From Halomonas heilongjiangensis (GTDB lineage Bacteria > Pseudomonadota > Gammaproteobacteria > Pseudomonadales > Halomonadaceae), in assembly GCF_002879645.1 (NCBI RefSeq), contig NZ_PNRE01000025.1:181294-245293 (forward strand): DNA of 64,000 bases, given 5' to 3'. The position numbers and the translations under genes were made by a program. The notes beneath the pieces are model-generated. The model was not told where the DNA came from and searched no databases. It saw only the letters and a list, made by a program, of their open reading frames with translations. Below, in pieces: positions 39,676-49,961 of the stretch (the stretch's first letter is position 1; every line of letters begins with the position of its first letter).

Positions 39676-41283
39676 ATGACCTGTGCCGAACTGCTGATCC
39701 GCCTGCTGCGCGACACCCACGGCGTCGACACCGTCTTCGGCATCCCCGGGGTGCATACCGTCGCGCTCTATCGCGGCCTCACCGACGGCGCGCTGCGCCA
39801 CGTCACCCCGCGCCACGAGCAGGGCGCCGGCTTCATGGCCGACGGTTATGCCCGCGCCACCGGCAGGCCCGGGGTCTGCCTGATCATCACCGGCCCCGGG
39901 ATGACCAACATCGCCACCGCCATGGGCCAGGCGCTGGCCGACTCGGTACCCATGCTGGTGATCTCCAGCGTCAACCGCCGCGACACCCTGGGGCGCGGTC
40001 AGGGCCGACTGCATGAGCTGGCAAGCCAGCAGCAACTGATGGCCGGGGTCTCGCGCTTCAGCCACACCCTGCTCGATCCGGCCGCCCTGCCCGAGGTGCT
40101 GGCCCGCGCCTTCGCCGTCTTCCAGGGCCAGCGTCCGGGACCGGTACACATCGAGATCCCCATCGACCTCTTCGACGCCCCGGCCTCTCCCCCCGCCACT
40201 TGGCAGGCGCCGAGGCTGTACCGGCCGGTGCCGGACCCCGAGGGCCTGACGGCGGCCGCCCAGTGGCTGCGCGAGGCCCAGCGCCCCCTGGTGCTGCTCG
40301 GCGGCGGCTGCGTGGCCGCCCCCGATGCGGCCCGGGAGCTGGTCACCCGGCTCGATGCGCCCACCGCCACCACCATCAACGCCAAGGGCCTGCTGGGCCG
40401 AGACCATCCCCTGGACCTGGGGGCCAACGCCAGCCTGCCCGCGGTGCGCGAGCTGGCCCGCGAGGCCGATGTGATCCTCGCCGTGGGCACCGAGCTCGGC
40501 GAGACCGACTACGACGTGGTGTTCGACGACGGCTTCGACCTCACCGGGCGACTGATCCGCATCGATGTGGACGCCCAGCAGCTGGTTCGCAACCAGACGG
40601 TCAGCCTCGGCCTGGTGGGCGATGCCGGTCGCAGCCTCGAGCAACTGCTCGCGCACTTCCCCGCCCCCCTCGCTCGCGGCGGGCGCGAGCGCACCGCCCG
40701 GGTGCAGGCCGCCCTCGGCCTGTCCCATGACCCGGCCCTTGCCCCCTTCGTGCCGCTCTACGCCGCGCTCGAGGAAGCCCTGCCCGAGGCGATCCTGGTC
40801 GGCGACTCCACCGCCCCGGTCTATGCCGGCAATCACCTGGTCGCGCAACCGGCGCCGCGGCGCTACTTCAATGCCTCCACCGGCTACGGCACCCTCGGCT
40901 ACGGGCTGCCGGCCGCGCTCGGTGCCCAGCTCGGCCAGCCGGCGCTGCCGGTGATCGCCCTGGTCGGCGACGGCGGGATGATGTTCACCCTTTCGGAGCT
41001 CGCCACCGCCGTGGAGGAGCGCCTGCCGGTGGTGATCCTGCTGTGGCACAACCAGGGCTATGAGGAGATCCGTCGCTACATGGACGCCCACGGCGTCGAG
41101 CGGCTCGGCGTCGATATCCAGGCCCCGGACTTCCAGACCCTGGCCGCCGGCTTCGGCTGCCTGGCGACCCGGGTCGGCGGCCCCGCCGAACTGGCCCGCG
41201 CCCTGGCCGCCCGCCCCACCGACGGCCCCCTGCTGATCGAGGTGGATGCCCACGCCTGGCAGCGCTCGCTCACCTCAGCCTGA
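39676..41283 (+). CDS. thiamine-diphosphate decarboxylase, probably 2-ketoarginine decarboxylase (AruI-like)
   Basis: A 535-residue ThDP enzyme of the acetolactate synthase/benzoylformate decarboxylase fold. The N-terminal pyrimidine domain has the cofactor-activating Glu48 (PRHEQGAGFMADGYAR), the middle domain follows, and the C-terminal PP domain has GDGGMMFTLSEL with GDG at about 431-433. The match to AruI (5-guanidino-2-oxopentanoate decarboxylase, giving 4-guanidinobutyraldehyde) rests on similarity plus its place between a guanidinobutyrase and an aldehyde dehydrogenase. The transaminase AruH is not in this cluster. Acetolactate synthase is less likely, as no regulatory subunit gene is near. 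Confidence 0.82.
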   Translation: MTCAELLIRLLRDTHGVDTVFGIPGVHTVALYRGLTDGALRHVTPRHEQGAGFMADGYARATGRPGVCLIITGPGMTNIATAMGQALADSVPMLVISSVNRRDTLGRGQGRLHELASQQQLMAGVSRFSHTLLDPAALPEVLARAFAVFQGQRPGPVHIEIPIDLFDAPASPPATWQAPRLYRPVPDPEGLTAAAQWLREAQRPLVLLGGGCVAAPDAARELVTRLDAPTATTINAKGLLGRDHPLDLGANASLPAVRELAREADVILAVGTELGETDYDVVFDDGFDLTGRLIRIDVDAQQLVRNQTVSLGLVGDAGRSLEQLLAHFPAPLARGGRERTARVQAALGLSHDPALAPFVPLYAALEEALPEAILVGDSTAPVYAGNHLVAQPAPRRYFNASTGYGTLGYGLPAALGAQLGQPALPVIALVGDGGMMFTLSELATAVEERLPVVILLWHNQGYEEIRRYMDAHGVERLGVDIQAPDFQTLAAGFGCLATRVGGPAELARALAARPTDGPLLIEVDAHAWQRSLTSA

Positions 41284-41303
41284 CCGACACCGAAGGAGTC
41301 ACC

Positions 41304-42749
<1,446 letters not shown>

Positions 42750-42764
42750 GCCACCCCTGCGACA

Positions 42765-42792
42765 AAAAGCGGCGGCCCACCCGGGCCGCCGC
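42765..42792. terminator. bidirectional terminator after the aldehyde dehydrogenase gene
   Basis: GCGGCGGCCC (42769-42778) pairs with GGGCCGCCGC (42783-42792). On the minus strand the stem is followed by TTTTTGTC, giving a good terminator for the convergent periplasmic protein gene as well. Confidence 0.8.
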
Positions 42793-42845
42793 TTCCTCGC
42801 GCCGGTCTGTCACCGACCTGCCGCTGCCCGTCACTCGGGCCGAGA

Positions 42846-43316
42846 TTACTGCGGCTGTTGCTGCTGTTGCATCTGCTCCTGCATCTGGCGCATCTGCTCC
42901 TGCTGGGCTTCCATCTGCCGCTGCAGCTCGTCGCGCTGCTCCTGGGTCAGGGTGGCCTCGACCCGTGCCTGCATCAGCACGCTCTCGGCCGTCATGTCGC
43001 CGGTGAGCTGGCCGAGACGCTCGGCGTCCTGGCGAATGGCGGTCTCGTCGAACTCGGGGCCGACGCTCTCCTGCAGCTGCATCTGGACCTGCTGGGCCTC
43101 CCCCTCCAGCGACTGGATGCGGCTCTGGGAGTCGTTGAGCAGGGTGACCAGCTCCTGTTGCTGGTTGTCGTCGAGATCGACCAGTTCATCGAGCTGGCTC
43201 ACCTGGTCCTCGGCACTGGGGGCCTGCCCCTGCCCCGGGGCCATCTGCTGGGCGAGGGCCGGGGCGGCCAGGGCGAGTGTCAGGGTAGAGACGGCGAGCG
43301 ACTTGAGTACGGTCAT
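42846..43316 (-). CDS. periplasmic Gln-rich helical protein (Spy/CpxP-like)
   Basis: The 156-residue protein has a signal peptide with an APALAQ cleavage site (about residue 22-23). The mature part is nearly all helical and ends in a Gln/Met/Glu-rich tail (after about residue 128). The TLTQEQRDELQ segment resembles the LTxxQ repeats of periplasmic chaperones of the Spy/CpxP group, but the length and Gln-rich tail are unusual. A role in envelope stress is possible but not shown. Confidence 0.7.
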   Translation of the reverse strand: MTVLKSLAVSTLTLALAAPALAQQMAPGQGQAPSAEDQVSQLDELVDLDDNQQQELVTLLNDSQSRIQSLEGEAQQVQMQLQESVGPEFDETAIRQDAERLGQLTGDMTAESVLMQARVEATLTQEQRDELQRQMEAQQEQMRQMQEQMQQQQQPQ

Positions 43317-43723
43317 GAAAACTCCATTACTATCAAAGGTATGGCTATCCAGGGCACGGGGACCCTAACCCGTTCTTCCCGGCGATGACACCCCGTGGTG
43401 ACGGAAGGTGACGTTACCGGCGGCAGCATGCAGCGCGGCGCCGGCGCCGAGGGGGGCTAGAATCATCAGCCCTCCCCGAGACATCACCAGAACCCATCCG
43501 TTCACCATGAAATGCCCGGGAACTCGACCGAACGCCGCCAGTGGTACCATCGGGGTGGTCAACCTGCCATCGGTGCCGATGATCATCTACGCGGTGTTCA
43601 TGCTGCCGGTGGTCCATGTGCCCATCCTGCTGGGCATCTCCGGATGACGCCGACCTGGCCCTTGACGACCACACGGCCGGCCCGCAGGCTGGCCCTATTT
43701 CCGACTTCATGAAGGGATTCACC
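43317..43723. other. 407-nt region without a firmly supported gene
   Basis: It contains the promoter region of the periplasmic protein gene and a possible frame (ATG 43507 to stop 43647, 46 residues with one hydrophobic stretch). That frame has no convincing ribosome-binding site, so I do not call it. Confidence 0.5.
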
Positions 43724-43921
43724 GTGACTCGAGTCAACCGTCTCCTGCTGCCTACCGCCGGCCTGACCCTCGCCCTGCTCGCCGGCTGCACCACCTACAC
43801 CTTTCCCGACGGCAGCCGCGAGACGCTGTGGGGCACCCCTCCCGAGGACGAAACGAAGCCCCGCGAGGAGCGTCAGGCGGCACCGATCGAGTACCGAGTG
43901 CCAGGCGAGATCCCCGAGTGA
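43724..43921 (+). CDS. small lipoprotein
   Basis: From a GTG at 43724 (AAGGG 9 nt upstream) the 65-residue product has a basic n-region, a hydrophobic core and a lipobox LLAGC (Cys about residue 22), then a short hydrophilic tail rich in Glu, Pro and Arg. An ATG at 43709 would add five residues. The tail is too short for an enzyme; it could be a structural or signalling lipoprotein. Confidence 0.7.
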   Translation: MTRVNRLLLPTAGLTLALLAGCTTYTFPDGSRETLWGTPPEDETKPREERQAAPIEYRVPGEIPE

Positions 43922-43932
43922 CGGGCGCGGCA

Positions 43933-44535
43933 TCAAGCGCCCTGGCGGAAGACCACGCTGAGGTTGTTGGCGGGCATCTCCACCACGCGGGCGAGGGCTA
44001 GCCCCTGGCGCTCGGCCTCGGCCGTCACCGCGCCGAGCTCCCGGATACCCCAGCGCGGATCCCGCGCCCGCAGGTCGGCATCGAAGGCCGCGTTGCTGGG
44101 CGCCGTAGGATGCCCTTCGCGCCGGAAGGGCCCGTAGAGATAGAGCACGCCACCTTGCGGCAACCGCTTCCCGGCACAGGCCATCAGTGCCTCGGTGACC
44201 GCCCACGGCGAGATGTGCAGGAGATTGATCGCCACCATGGCATCATAGGGGCCGGCCGGGCAGATGATGGACACATCCAGCGCCATGGGCTCATGCAGAT
44301 TGGCCAGGCCGGCATGGGTCCGCCACGCCTCGATCGACCGGCGCGCATGGGGGTTCGGGTCGCTGGGCTGCCACTCCCAGCCCGGCATGGCCGATGCAAA
44401 GTGCACGGCATGCTCGCCGCTACCGCTGGCCACCTCCAGCACCCGGGCCCGTGCGGGCAGAATGGAGGTCAACACCTCGAGAATCGGTTCGCGGTTGCGC
44501 GCCGTGGCGGGGCTCTTCAGGCGGGCGTCGGTCAT
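43933..44535 (-). CDS. DUF938 SAM-dependent methyltransferase-like protein
   Basis: The 200-residue product (ATG at 44535) begins with the DUF938 signature (SPATARNREPILEVL) and has a class I methyltransferase fold: SAM motif VLEVASGSGEHAVHFA and a later SDPNPHARRSI segment. The substrate is unknown in this family. Its stop is 11 nt from the convergent lipoprotein stop. Confidence 0.88.
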   Translation of the reverse strand: MTDARLKSPATARNREPILEVLTSILPARARVLEVASGSGEHAVHFASAMPGWEWQPSDPNPHARRSIEAWRTHAGLANLHEPMALDVSIICPAGPYDAMVAINLLHISPWAVTEALMACAGKRLPQGGVLYLYGPFRREGHPTAPSNAAFDADLRARDPRWGIRELGAVTAEAERQGLALARVVEMPANNLSVVFRQGA

Positions 44536-44599
44536 GGGGGAACATCCGGGCAATGGGGTCAGGTGAAGTGTAACGTTCCTGACCCCGCCGGTCCGCGTG

Positions 44600-45220
44600 C
44601 TATCGCTGTTCCGCCATGGCCTTCTCGATGAATGCCTCGCTACGCCGGTGCGCCGGCCGCTCCTTCAGGCCCGCCCAATAGGCCTCGAACTCGGGACGCC
44701 TGTCGAGGGTGCCGAACTGCATGCCCCAGCCGATGTGCGAACCGACATACACATCCGCCGCGGTGAAACTGTCGCCCGCGATATACCGCCGGTCCTTGAC
44801 CGCCATCGCCAGCGTATCGATCACCGTTGCGACGGCACCGCACCCCAACTGCATCTGCTGCTCGGCGGTGGGTCGTACCCCACAACTCTGCAGCGAGATC
44901 GCCGTCTCCACCGGGCCGGCGGCGAAGAACAGCCAGCGATAGTAGTCACCACGAGCCGTCGTCTCCGGTGCCAGGCCGGCCTCGGGAAAGGCATCGGCGA
45001 GATAGGCACAGATGGCCGCCGCCTCGGTGACCACCACATCGCCGTGCCGGATCGCCGGCACCTTGCCCATGGGGTTGATGGCCAGGTACTCGGGCGACTT
45101 CATCGGCGCACCGTACTCGAGGACCTCCAGGCGATAGGGGGCGCCGAGCTCCTCGAGCATCCAGTGCACGATACCGCCCCGCGACATGGGGTTGGTGTAG
45201 AAGACGATTTCCTGTTGCAT
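44600..45220 (-). CDS. glutathione S-transferase family protein
   Basis: The 206-residue protein has an N-terminal thioredoxin-like GST domain (about 4-82; FYTNPMSRGGIVHWMLEELG with a Ser active-site candidate in NPMSRG and the glutathione-binding NPMGKVPA plus TEAAAICAYLAD) and an all-helical C-terminal domain (about 90-200). It should bind glutathione and act on electrophiles. It lies 64 nt before the DUF938 gene on the same strand. Confidence 0.92.
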   Translation of the reverse strand: MQQEIVFYTNPMSRGGIVHWMLEELGAPYRLEVLEYGAPMKSPEYLAINPMGKVPAIRHGDVVVTEAAAICAYLADAFPEAGLAPETTARGDYYRWLFFAAGPVETAISLQSCGVRPTAEQQMQLGCGAVATVIDTLAMAVKDRRYIAGDSFTAADVYVGSHIGWGMQFGTLDRRPEFEAYWAGLKERPAHRRSEAFIEKAMAEQR

Positions 45221-45543
45221 TACTCACTCCTTCGATTCGCTTGGGGTGGCAACAGGATAGACCGTGGCAGCGTCAGATTCCGGCACCCGTGGTTGCAGCC
45301 ACGCTCCGTGCCACCCTCTGGCCATCAACTGCTGACATTCGATGCACCCCTCATGAACGTCTGCCACTGCCCGGGTGGTCGCCAGAGATCCGGGACCGGA
45401 AAGTGGCGGGAGCCACTCCGGCGGACTAGCCTGATTGTCGTCGATCCTGTCGCGATCGACTGCGTACCCGAAGGGATTGTGGGCATGGCAGATGACGGGA
45501 TCGGCCGACTCCAGCAACCTTTCCGTCAAGGGAGGTAGCAGTC
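45221..45543. other. 323-nt divergent region between GST and ABC substrate-binding protein
   Basis: No supported gene. It must hold the promoters of both genes; I cannot assign a -35/-10 pair with confidence. Confidence 0.5.
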
Positions 45544-46872
45544 ATGACGGCACACATGCGTACGATTTCATCGGCCACCGCTATCGGGGTGGCCGGGCTG
45601 ACGGCGTTGGCGCTGGCTGTGACACCCAATGCCGCCGTCGCTCAACCTCCGTCGATCACACTGGGCCAGATCGCCCCCTTCACGGGGGCGGGCGCCGAGT
45701 TCGGCGAGTACTACCGTGATGGTGTGGCGCTCGGCGTCCAGCACATCAACGCCGCGACCGAGGAGGTGCTCGGCGGCGCCATCATCGGCGACCACATCGC
45801 CGAGGACAGCGCGACCCTGCCGAGCCCCGCCATCGAGGCGGCCCGCAGCCTGGTCGAGGTGCGCGGCGTACCGGCCATCATCGGTGGCTGGTCCAGCGGC
45901 GTGACGGTCGCGGTGGCGACCTCCGTGACCATTCCTGCTGAGGTGCTACAGATCTCCAATGGCTCGACATCACCGCTGATCTCGGTGCTCCCGGAGGATC
46001 GCGACGCCGACCTGCTGTTCCGGACCACGGCGTCCGACGCCCTGCAGGGCGTTGTCGCAGCACAGCTCGCCGCCGGCGAGATCATCGACGACTACCAGTT
46101 CGAGAGTGCCGCGACCATCTTCATCAACAATCCCTACGGCCAGGGCCTGTCGAACGCCTTCGCCCATTCTTTCCAGCTTCGCGGTGGCGTGGTCCACGCC
46201 CAGGTCCCGCACCCGGAAGAGGTCCAGCCGACCTACACCTCGCAGATCGCCTCGGCGCTGCAGGACGAACCGGACATGCTGTTCGCGGCGAGCTACCCGG
46301 CCCATACCGCGACCTTCCTGGCCGAGGCCCGGGACCTCTTCGACCAGGTGGCCTGGCAGTTCGTCGACGGTAACCGTTCCGATGACGTCGTCGAGGCACT
46401 CGGTGCCGATACCGTCGAGGGCGTGATCGGCACCGCACCGGGGCAGGACCCGAGCATTCCGGGCTTCCAGCAATTCTCCGAGCAGTTCATGGAGGAGTTC
46501 GGGCACGATCGCATCCCGCCATTCACCGAGTCGGCCTACGACGCGGCGATCGTCATCGGCCTGGCGGCGGTCAAGGCGTACGCGGACGGCCACGAGTCTG
46601 CCGACGACATCACCGGACCGGTGCTCCGCGACCGCCTGCGTGACGTGGCCAATCCGCCGGGGCAGACCATCCTGGCCGGGGACTACGACAGCCTCGTCGC
46701 CGGCATCGAGGCGATCATGGCCGGCGAGGACGTCCAGTACAGCGGCGCGGCCGGACCGGCGAACTTCGACGACAACGGTGACGTGCTGACCCCCATCGCC
46801 ATCTGGCAGTTCCAGGACGGCGTCAGCGAGACCCTCGAGATCCGCTCCCCGGACGACATCCCGGAGGAGTAG
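45544..46872 (+). CDS. ABC transporter substrate-binding protein, branched-chain amino acid type
   Basis: The 442-residue product has a signal peptide (AVAQ cleavage, about residue 33-34) and a periplasmic type I binding fold (Peripla_BP_6) starting with ITLGQIAPFTGAGAEFGEYYRDGVALGVQHIN. GGGAGG lies 9 nt before the start. It is on the opposite strand to the matching permease and ATPase genes (livM, H, F, G) and converges with them, which is unusual but the gene is adjacent. The substrate could be a branched-chain amino acid, an amide or urea; the sequence alone does not decide. Confidence 0.9.
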   Translation: MTAHMRTISSATAIGVAGLTALALAVTPNAAVAQPPSITLGQIAPFTGAGAEFGEYYRDGVALGVQHINAATEEVLGGAIIGDHIAEDSATLPSPAIEAARSLVEVRGVPAIIGGWSSGVTVAVATSVTIPAEVLQISNGSTSPLISVLPEDRDADLLFRTTASDALQGVVAAQLAAGEIIDDYQFESAATIFINNPYGQGLSNAFAHSFQLRGGVVHAQVPHPEEVQPTYTSQIASALQDEPDMLFAASYPAHTATFLAEARDLFDQVAWQFVDGNRSDDVVEALGADTVEGVIGTAPGQDPSIPGFQQFSEQFMEEFGHDRIPPFTESAYDAAIVIGLAAVKAYADGHESADDITGPVLRDRLRDVANPPGQTILAGDYDSLVAGIEAIMAGEDVQYSGAAGPANFDDNGDVLTPIAIWQFQDGVSETLEIRSPDDIPEE

Positions 46873-46884
46873 TCGTCGCCCCCC

Positions 46885-46909
46885 GCGGAGCCCTCATCGA
46901 GGGCTCCGC
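46885..46909 (+). terminator. intrinsic terminator after the substrate-binding protein gene
   Basis: GCGGAGCCCTC (46885-46895) and GAGGGCTCCGC (46899-46909) form an 11-bp perfect stem with an ATC loop, followed by TTCCTTC. It can serve the convergent livM gene too. Confidence 0.75.
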
Positions 46910-46929
46910 TTCCTTCTGCGGTTAGTGCA

Positions 46930-46959
46930 CCTCGCATGCACTACCCTCGCATGCACTAC
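46930..46959. repeat. exact 15-bp tandem duplication beside the livM stop codon
   Basis: CCTCGCATGCACTAC occurs twice in a row (46930-46944, 46945-46959), 9 nt after the livM stop codon on the minus strand. The unit contains the palindrome GCATGC. Confidence 0.85.
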
Positions 46960-46967
46960 ACCCCGTG

Positions 46968-48170
46968 TCAGTGCCCGTTGCCGCGCAGGTGGTTGGACAC
47001 CCGCATCTCCTCCGGCAGCAGCCCCTGGGGGCGGAACAGCACCACGGCGGCCAGCAGCAGCGACACCAGCAGCCAGCGGATGTACTGGGCACGACCGGGC
47101 AGGTCCTCGTGAATGAGCGCCAGCAGCGGTTCCAGGGCGTTGGCCAGGAAGGCCGTGCCGGCCCAGACGCCCCACACCAGGATCGCCCCGAGGATGGCGC
47201 CGCGGTGGTTGCCGCTGCCCCCTAGCATGAGCATGATCCACACTAGGAAGGTACCGAACAGCGCATGGAAGTGGCTGTAGTCGATGGCCACGGTGTAGTG
47301 CGCGTAGAGCGCCCCGGCGATCCCCATGACCACGGCACCGACCACGAAGGCCTGGACCCGGGCGAAGGTGACGTTCTTGCCGTTCATGGCCGCCGAGGAC
47401 TCCTCGTCGCGCACCGCCCGCAGCATGCGCCCCCACGGCGAGCGACAGGTGCGCTCGAGCACCACGTAGATCAGCGCCAGGAAGGCCGCCACGATCATCA
47501 GGTAGAAGGCGGTGTAGTCCCGTGTGCCCAGGGGCTCGATGAGCCACGCCAGCGACTCGGGGAGCCACTCGCAGTGACGGGACTCGAACAGGCAGCGGCC
47601 CGGCTGCGGGATGCCGCGCAGCGGCTGGGGCCCATTGGCGAGCCAGCGCTCGTTCTGGAAGATGAGGCGGATGATCTCCGCCACCCCGATGGTGGCGATG
47701 GCGAGAAAGTCCAGGCGCAGGCGCAGCACGGGGACGGCGACGACGAAGGCCACCAGCCCCGAGACCACGCCGGCCGCGAGCACCCCGACGAGAAACGGCA
47801 TCTGCAGCCCGAACAGCACCTGGGTGTACTGGGCCGCCAGGCCGGTGGGCGCCTCGATGGTGAACAGCGCCGAGGTGAAGGCACCCACCGCGAAGAAGCC
47901 CGCCACGCCGAAGTTCAGGTGCCCCGTGTAGCCCCACTGGGTATTCAGGCCCAGGCTGAGAATCGCGTAGAGGCTTGCCATGGTCATGAAGCCGATGAAG
48001 TAGGACAGGTAGCCCGACGGCACGCTGGCCGCGATGCCCAGGCCGGCGGCAAGCCCCAGCACGATGCCGCCCGGCACCCGCCACCGCACCCCGGGCGGCA
48101 GCAGGATCGGCAGGATGCACGCCAGGGCGATTCCCAGCATCAGGCCCTTGAGGAAGATCAACTGGGACAT
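46968..48170 (-). CDS. livM: branched-chain amino acid-type ABC permease, LivM subunit
   Basis: The 400-residue membrane protein has about ten or more helices and the LivM permease motif (GYTGHLNFGVAGFFAVGAF) and the cytoplasmic EAA-like loop (GRMLRAVRDEESSAAMNGKNV). It lies 6 nt after livH. With livH it forms the membrane channel of the transporter whose binding protein is encoded just to the left. Confidence 0.92.
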   Translation of the reverse strand: MSQLIFLKGLMLGIALACILPILLPPGVRWRVPGGIVLGLAAGLGIAASVPSGYLSYFIGFMTMASLYAILSLGLNTQWGYTGHLNFGVAGFFAVGAFTSALFTIEAPTGLAAQYTQVLFGLQMPFLVGVLAAGVVSGLVAFVVAVPVLRLRLDFLAIATIGVAEIIRLIFQNERWLANGPQPLRGIPQPGRCLFESRHCEWLPESLAWLIEPLGTRDYTAFYLMIVAAFLALIYVVLERTCRSPWGRMLRAVRDEESSAAMNGKNVTFARVQAFVVGAVVMGIAGALYAHYTVAIDYSHFHALFGTFLVWIMLMLGGSGNHRGAILGAILVWGVWAGTAFLANALEPLLALIHEDLPGRAQYIRWLLVSLLLAAVVLFRPQGLLPEEMRVSNHLRGNGH

Positions 48171-48176
48171 GGCGGA

Positions 48177-49250
48177 TCACCCCTCCGTGCGGCCGAGCAG
48201 CCCCTGGGGGCGGATGAGCAGCGTCAGCACCATGAGCACGAACGCCACCGCGGGGCCGTAGGTCGGATCGAGAAATGACGTCGACACCTGGTGGGCAATG
48301 CCGATGATCAGCGCCGCACTCAGCGCGCCGTAGGGATTGCCGATGCCCCCCATGATGGTGGCCGCGAACATCGGCAGCAGCAGCCAGAACCCCATCTCCG
48401 GCCGGAGCTGCGAGCTCAGGCCGTACATGATGCCGCCGGCGGCGGCGAGCCCGCCACCGAGCATCCAGGTCCAGGCGATGACGCGCTCGGTGTTGATGCC
48501 GCGGATCTGGGCGAGATGGGGATTGTCGGCGGTGGCGCGCATCGCCTTGCCCATGCGGGTCCATTCGAGCAGGACATAGACGGCGGCGACCAGCACGAAA
48601 GCGAGCACGAGAATGAACAGCTGGTCCGCGCGGACGCGCATGCCGAACGGCAGATAGAGGGCCGGGTTGGCCCGCCCCGGATAGTAGAAGTGGAAATCGG
48701 GCCCCCAGATGAGATAGATCATGCTGCGCACGAAGAACGCCATCGCCAGCGAGGCCATGGCGAAGAGCACCAGGTGGGCACCGGTGTTGCGCAGCCGCCG
48801 ATACACCAGGCGGTCGATGGCGACCGCGACCAGGCCCACCACCGGCATGGCCACGACCAGTGCCACCAGGAACTCGTAGCCGAAGGAGAACGGGCGCAGC
48901 GCCTCGCCCTGGGGTAGCAGCGGGACCACCGTGTACGCCACGTAGGCGCCCAGGGTGACCAGGGCCCCGTGGGAGAAGTTGGGGAACTTGAGGACGCCGT
49001 AGACCAGCGACAGGCCGATGCTGCCCAGGGCGATGATCCCGCCGAGCATCAGCCCCCAGGCCGTCAGCGCCAGCAGGCGCTGCGCGCTGGCCCCCGCGAT
49101 CAGGCCGGCGACGTACATGGCGATCAGAATCACCACGAAGGTGCCGACCAGGAAGCCGCGCGTGCGAATGAAGGCACGTAGACGTTCGCCGAGGCGGCGC
49201 TCGTCGGCGGGCAGCTCCTGCCCCGGCTTGCGGGTCTCGGATACGGCCAT
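48177..49250 (-). CDS. livH: branched-chain amino acid-type ABC permease, LivH subunit
   Basis: The 357-residue protein has an N-terminal extension of about 30 hydrophilic residues before the first helix, then about eight helices with the permease motifs GLSLVYGVLKFPNFSHGALVTLGAY and the cytoplasmic loop TRMGKAMRATADNPHLAQIRGIN. It starts 3 nt after the livF stop. Confidence 0.93.
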   Translation of the reverse strand: MAVSETRKPGQELPADERRLGERLRAFIRTRGFLVGTFVVILIAMYVAGLIAGASAQRLLALTAWGLMLGGIIALGSIGLSLVYGVLKFPNFSHGALVTLGAYVAYTVVPLLPQGEALRPFSFGYEFLVALVVAMPVVGLVAVAIDRLVYRRLRNTGAHLVLFAMASLAMAFFVRSMIYLIWGPDFHFYYPGRANPALYLPFGMRVRADQLFILVLAFVLVAAVYVLLEWTRMGKAMRATADNPHLAQIRGINTERVIAWTWMLGGGLAAAGGIMYGLSSQLRPEMGFWLLLPMFAATIMGGIGNPYGALSAALIIGIAHQVSTSFLDPTYGPAVAFVLMVLTLLIRPQGLLGRTEG

Positions 49251-49253
49251 CGG

Positions 49254-49961
49254 TCATCCCCCCAGGTAGAGGCGAGCCACGTCGGGGTCGGCGAGCAGTT
49301 CCTGGCCCGTGCCGTCGTAGCGGTTCTCGCCGTTGGCCAGCACATAGCCCCGGTTCGCCATCTGGAGCGATTTCCTGGCATTCTGCTCGACCATCAGCAC
49401 GGCCAGGCCGGCGGCATTGATACGGCGAATGTTGTCGAAGATCTCGTCCACCAGCTTGGGCGAGAGGCCGGCCGAGGGCTCGTCCAGCAGCAGCAGGTCC
49501 GGCTCCAGCATCAGTGCGCTGCCCATGGCCACCATCTGGCGTTCCCCGCCGGACATCTTGCCCGCGCGTTGCCGCCGGCGTTCACGCAGCCGGGGGAAGA
49601 GCTCATAGACCCGCTCCCGGCGCTGCGGGATCTCGCGTTCGTCGAGCAGGTAGGCGCCCATGTCGAGGTTCTCCTCCACCGTCAGGGTGACGAAGACATT
49701 GGCGACCTGCGGCACATAGCACAGGCCGAGGGTGACGATCTCGTGGGGCTTGCGGCCGTGGATCGGCTTGTCCCGGTAGGTGATGGTGCCCGACTTCGGG
49801 TGCAGCAGCCCGAAGATGGTCTTCATCAGGGTCGACTTGCCCGCCCCGTTCGGCCCGATCAGCGAGACGATCTCGCCGACCTCCACCTCCAGGTCGACCT
49901 CGTGGAGGATCTCCATGTCACCGTAGCCGGCGGTGACCCCTTCAGCCTTCAGCAGCGGCAT
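49254..49961 (-). CDS. livF: branched-chain amino acid-type ABC ATPase, LivF subunit
   Basis: The 235-residue ATPase has Walker A GPNGAGKST (about residues 36-44), signature MSGGERQMV and Walker B LLLLDEPSAGLSP. The ATG at 49961 has GGAGGCC upstream and lies within the last 20 nt of livG, so the two ATPases are translated together. Confidence 0.94.
   Translation of the reverse strand: MPLLKAEGVTAGYGDMEILHEVDLEVEVGEIVSLIGPNGAGKSTLMKTIFGLLHPKSGTITYRDKPIHGRKPHEIVTLGLCYVPQVANVFVTLTVEENLDMGAYLLDEREIPQRRERVYELFPRLRERRRQRAGKMSGGERQMVAMGSALMLEPDLLLLDEPSAGLSPKLVDEIFDNIRRINAAGLAVLMVEQNARKSLQMANRGYVLANGENRYDGTGQELLADPDVARLYLGG

Noticed and set aside
43507..43647. 46-residue frame with one hydrophobic stretch
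   Set aside because: No convincing ribosome-binding site and no recognisable family; too weak to call.
45224..45529. 101-residue minus-strand frame in the GST/ABC intergenic region
   Set aside because: No family resemblance, no clear start signal, and composition unlike the neighbouring genes.
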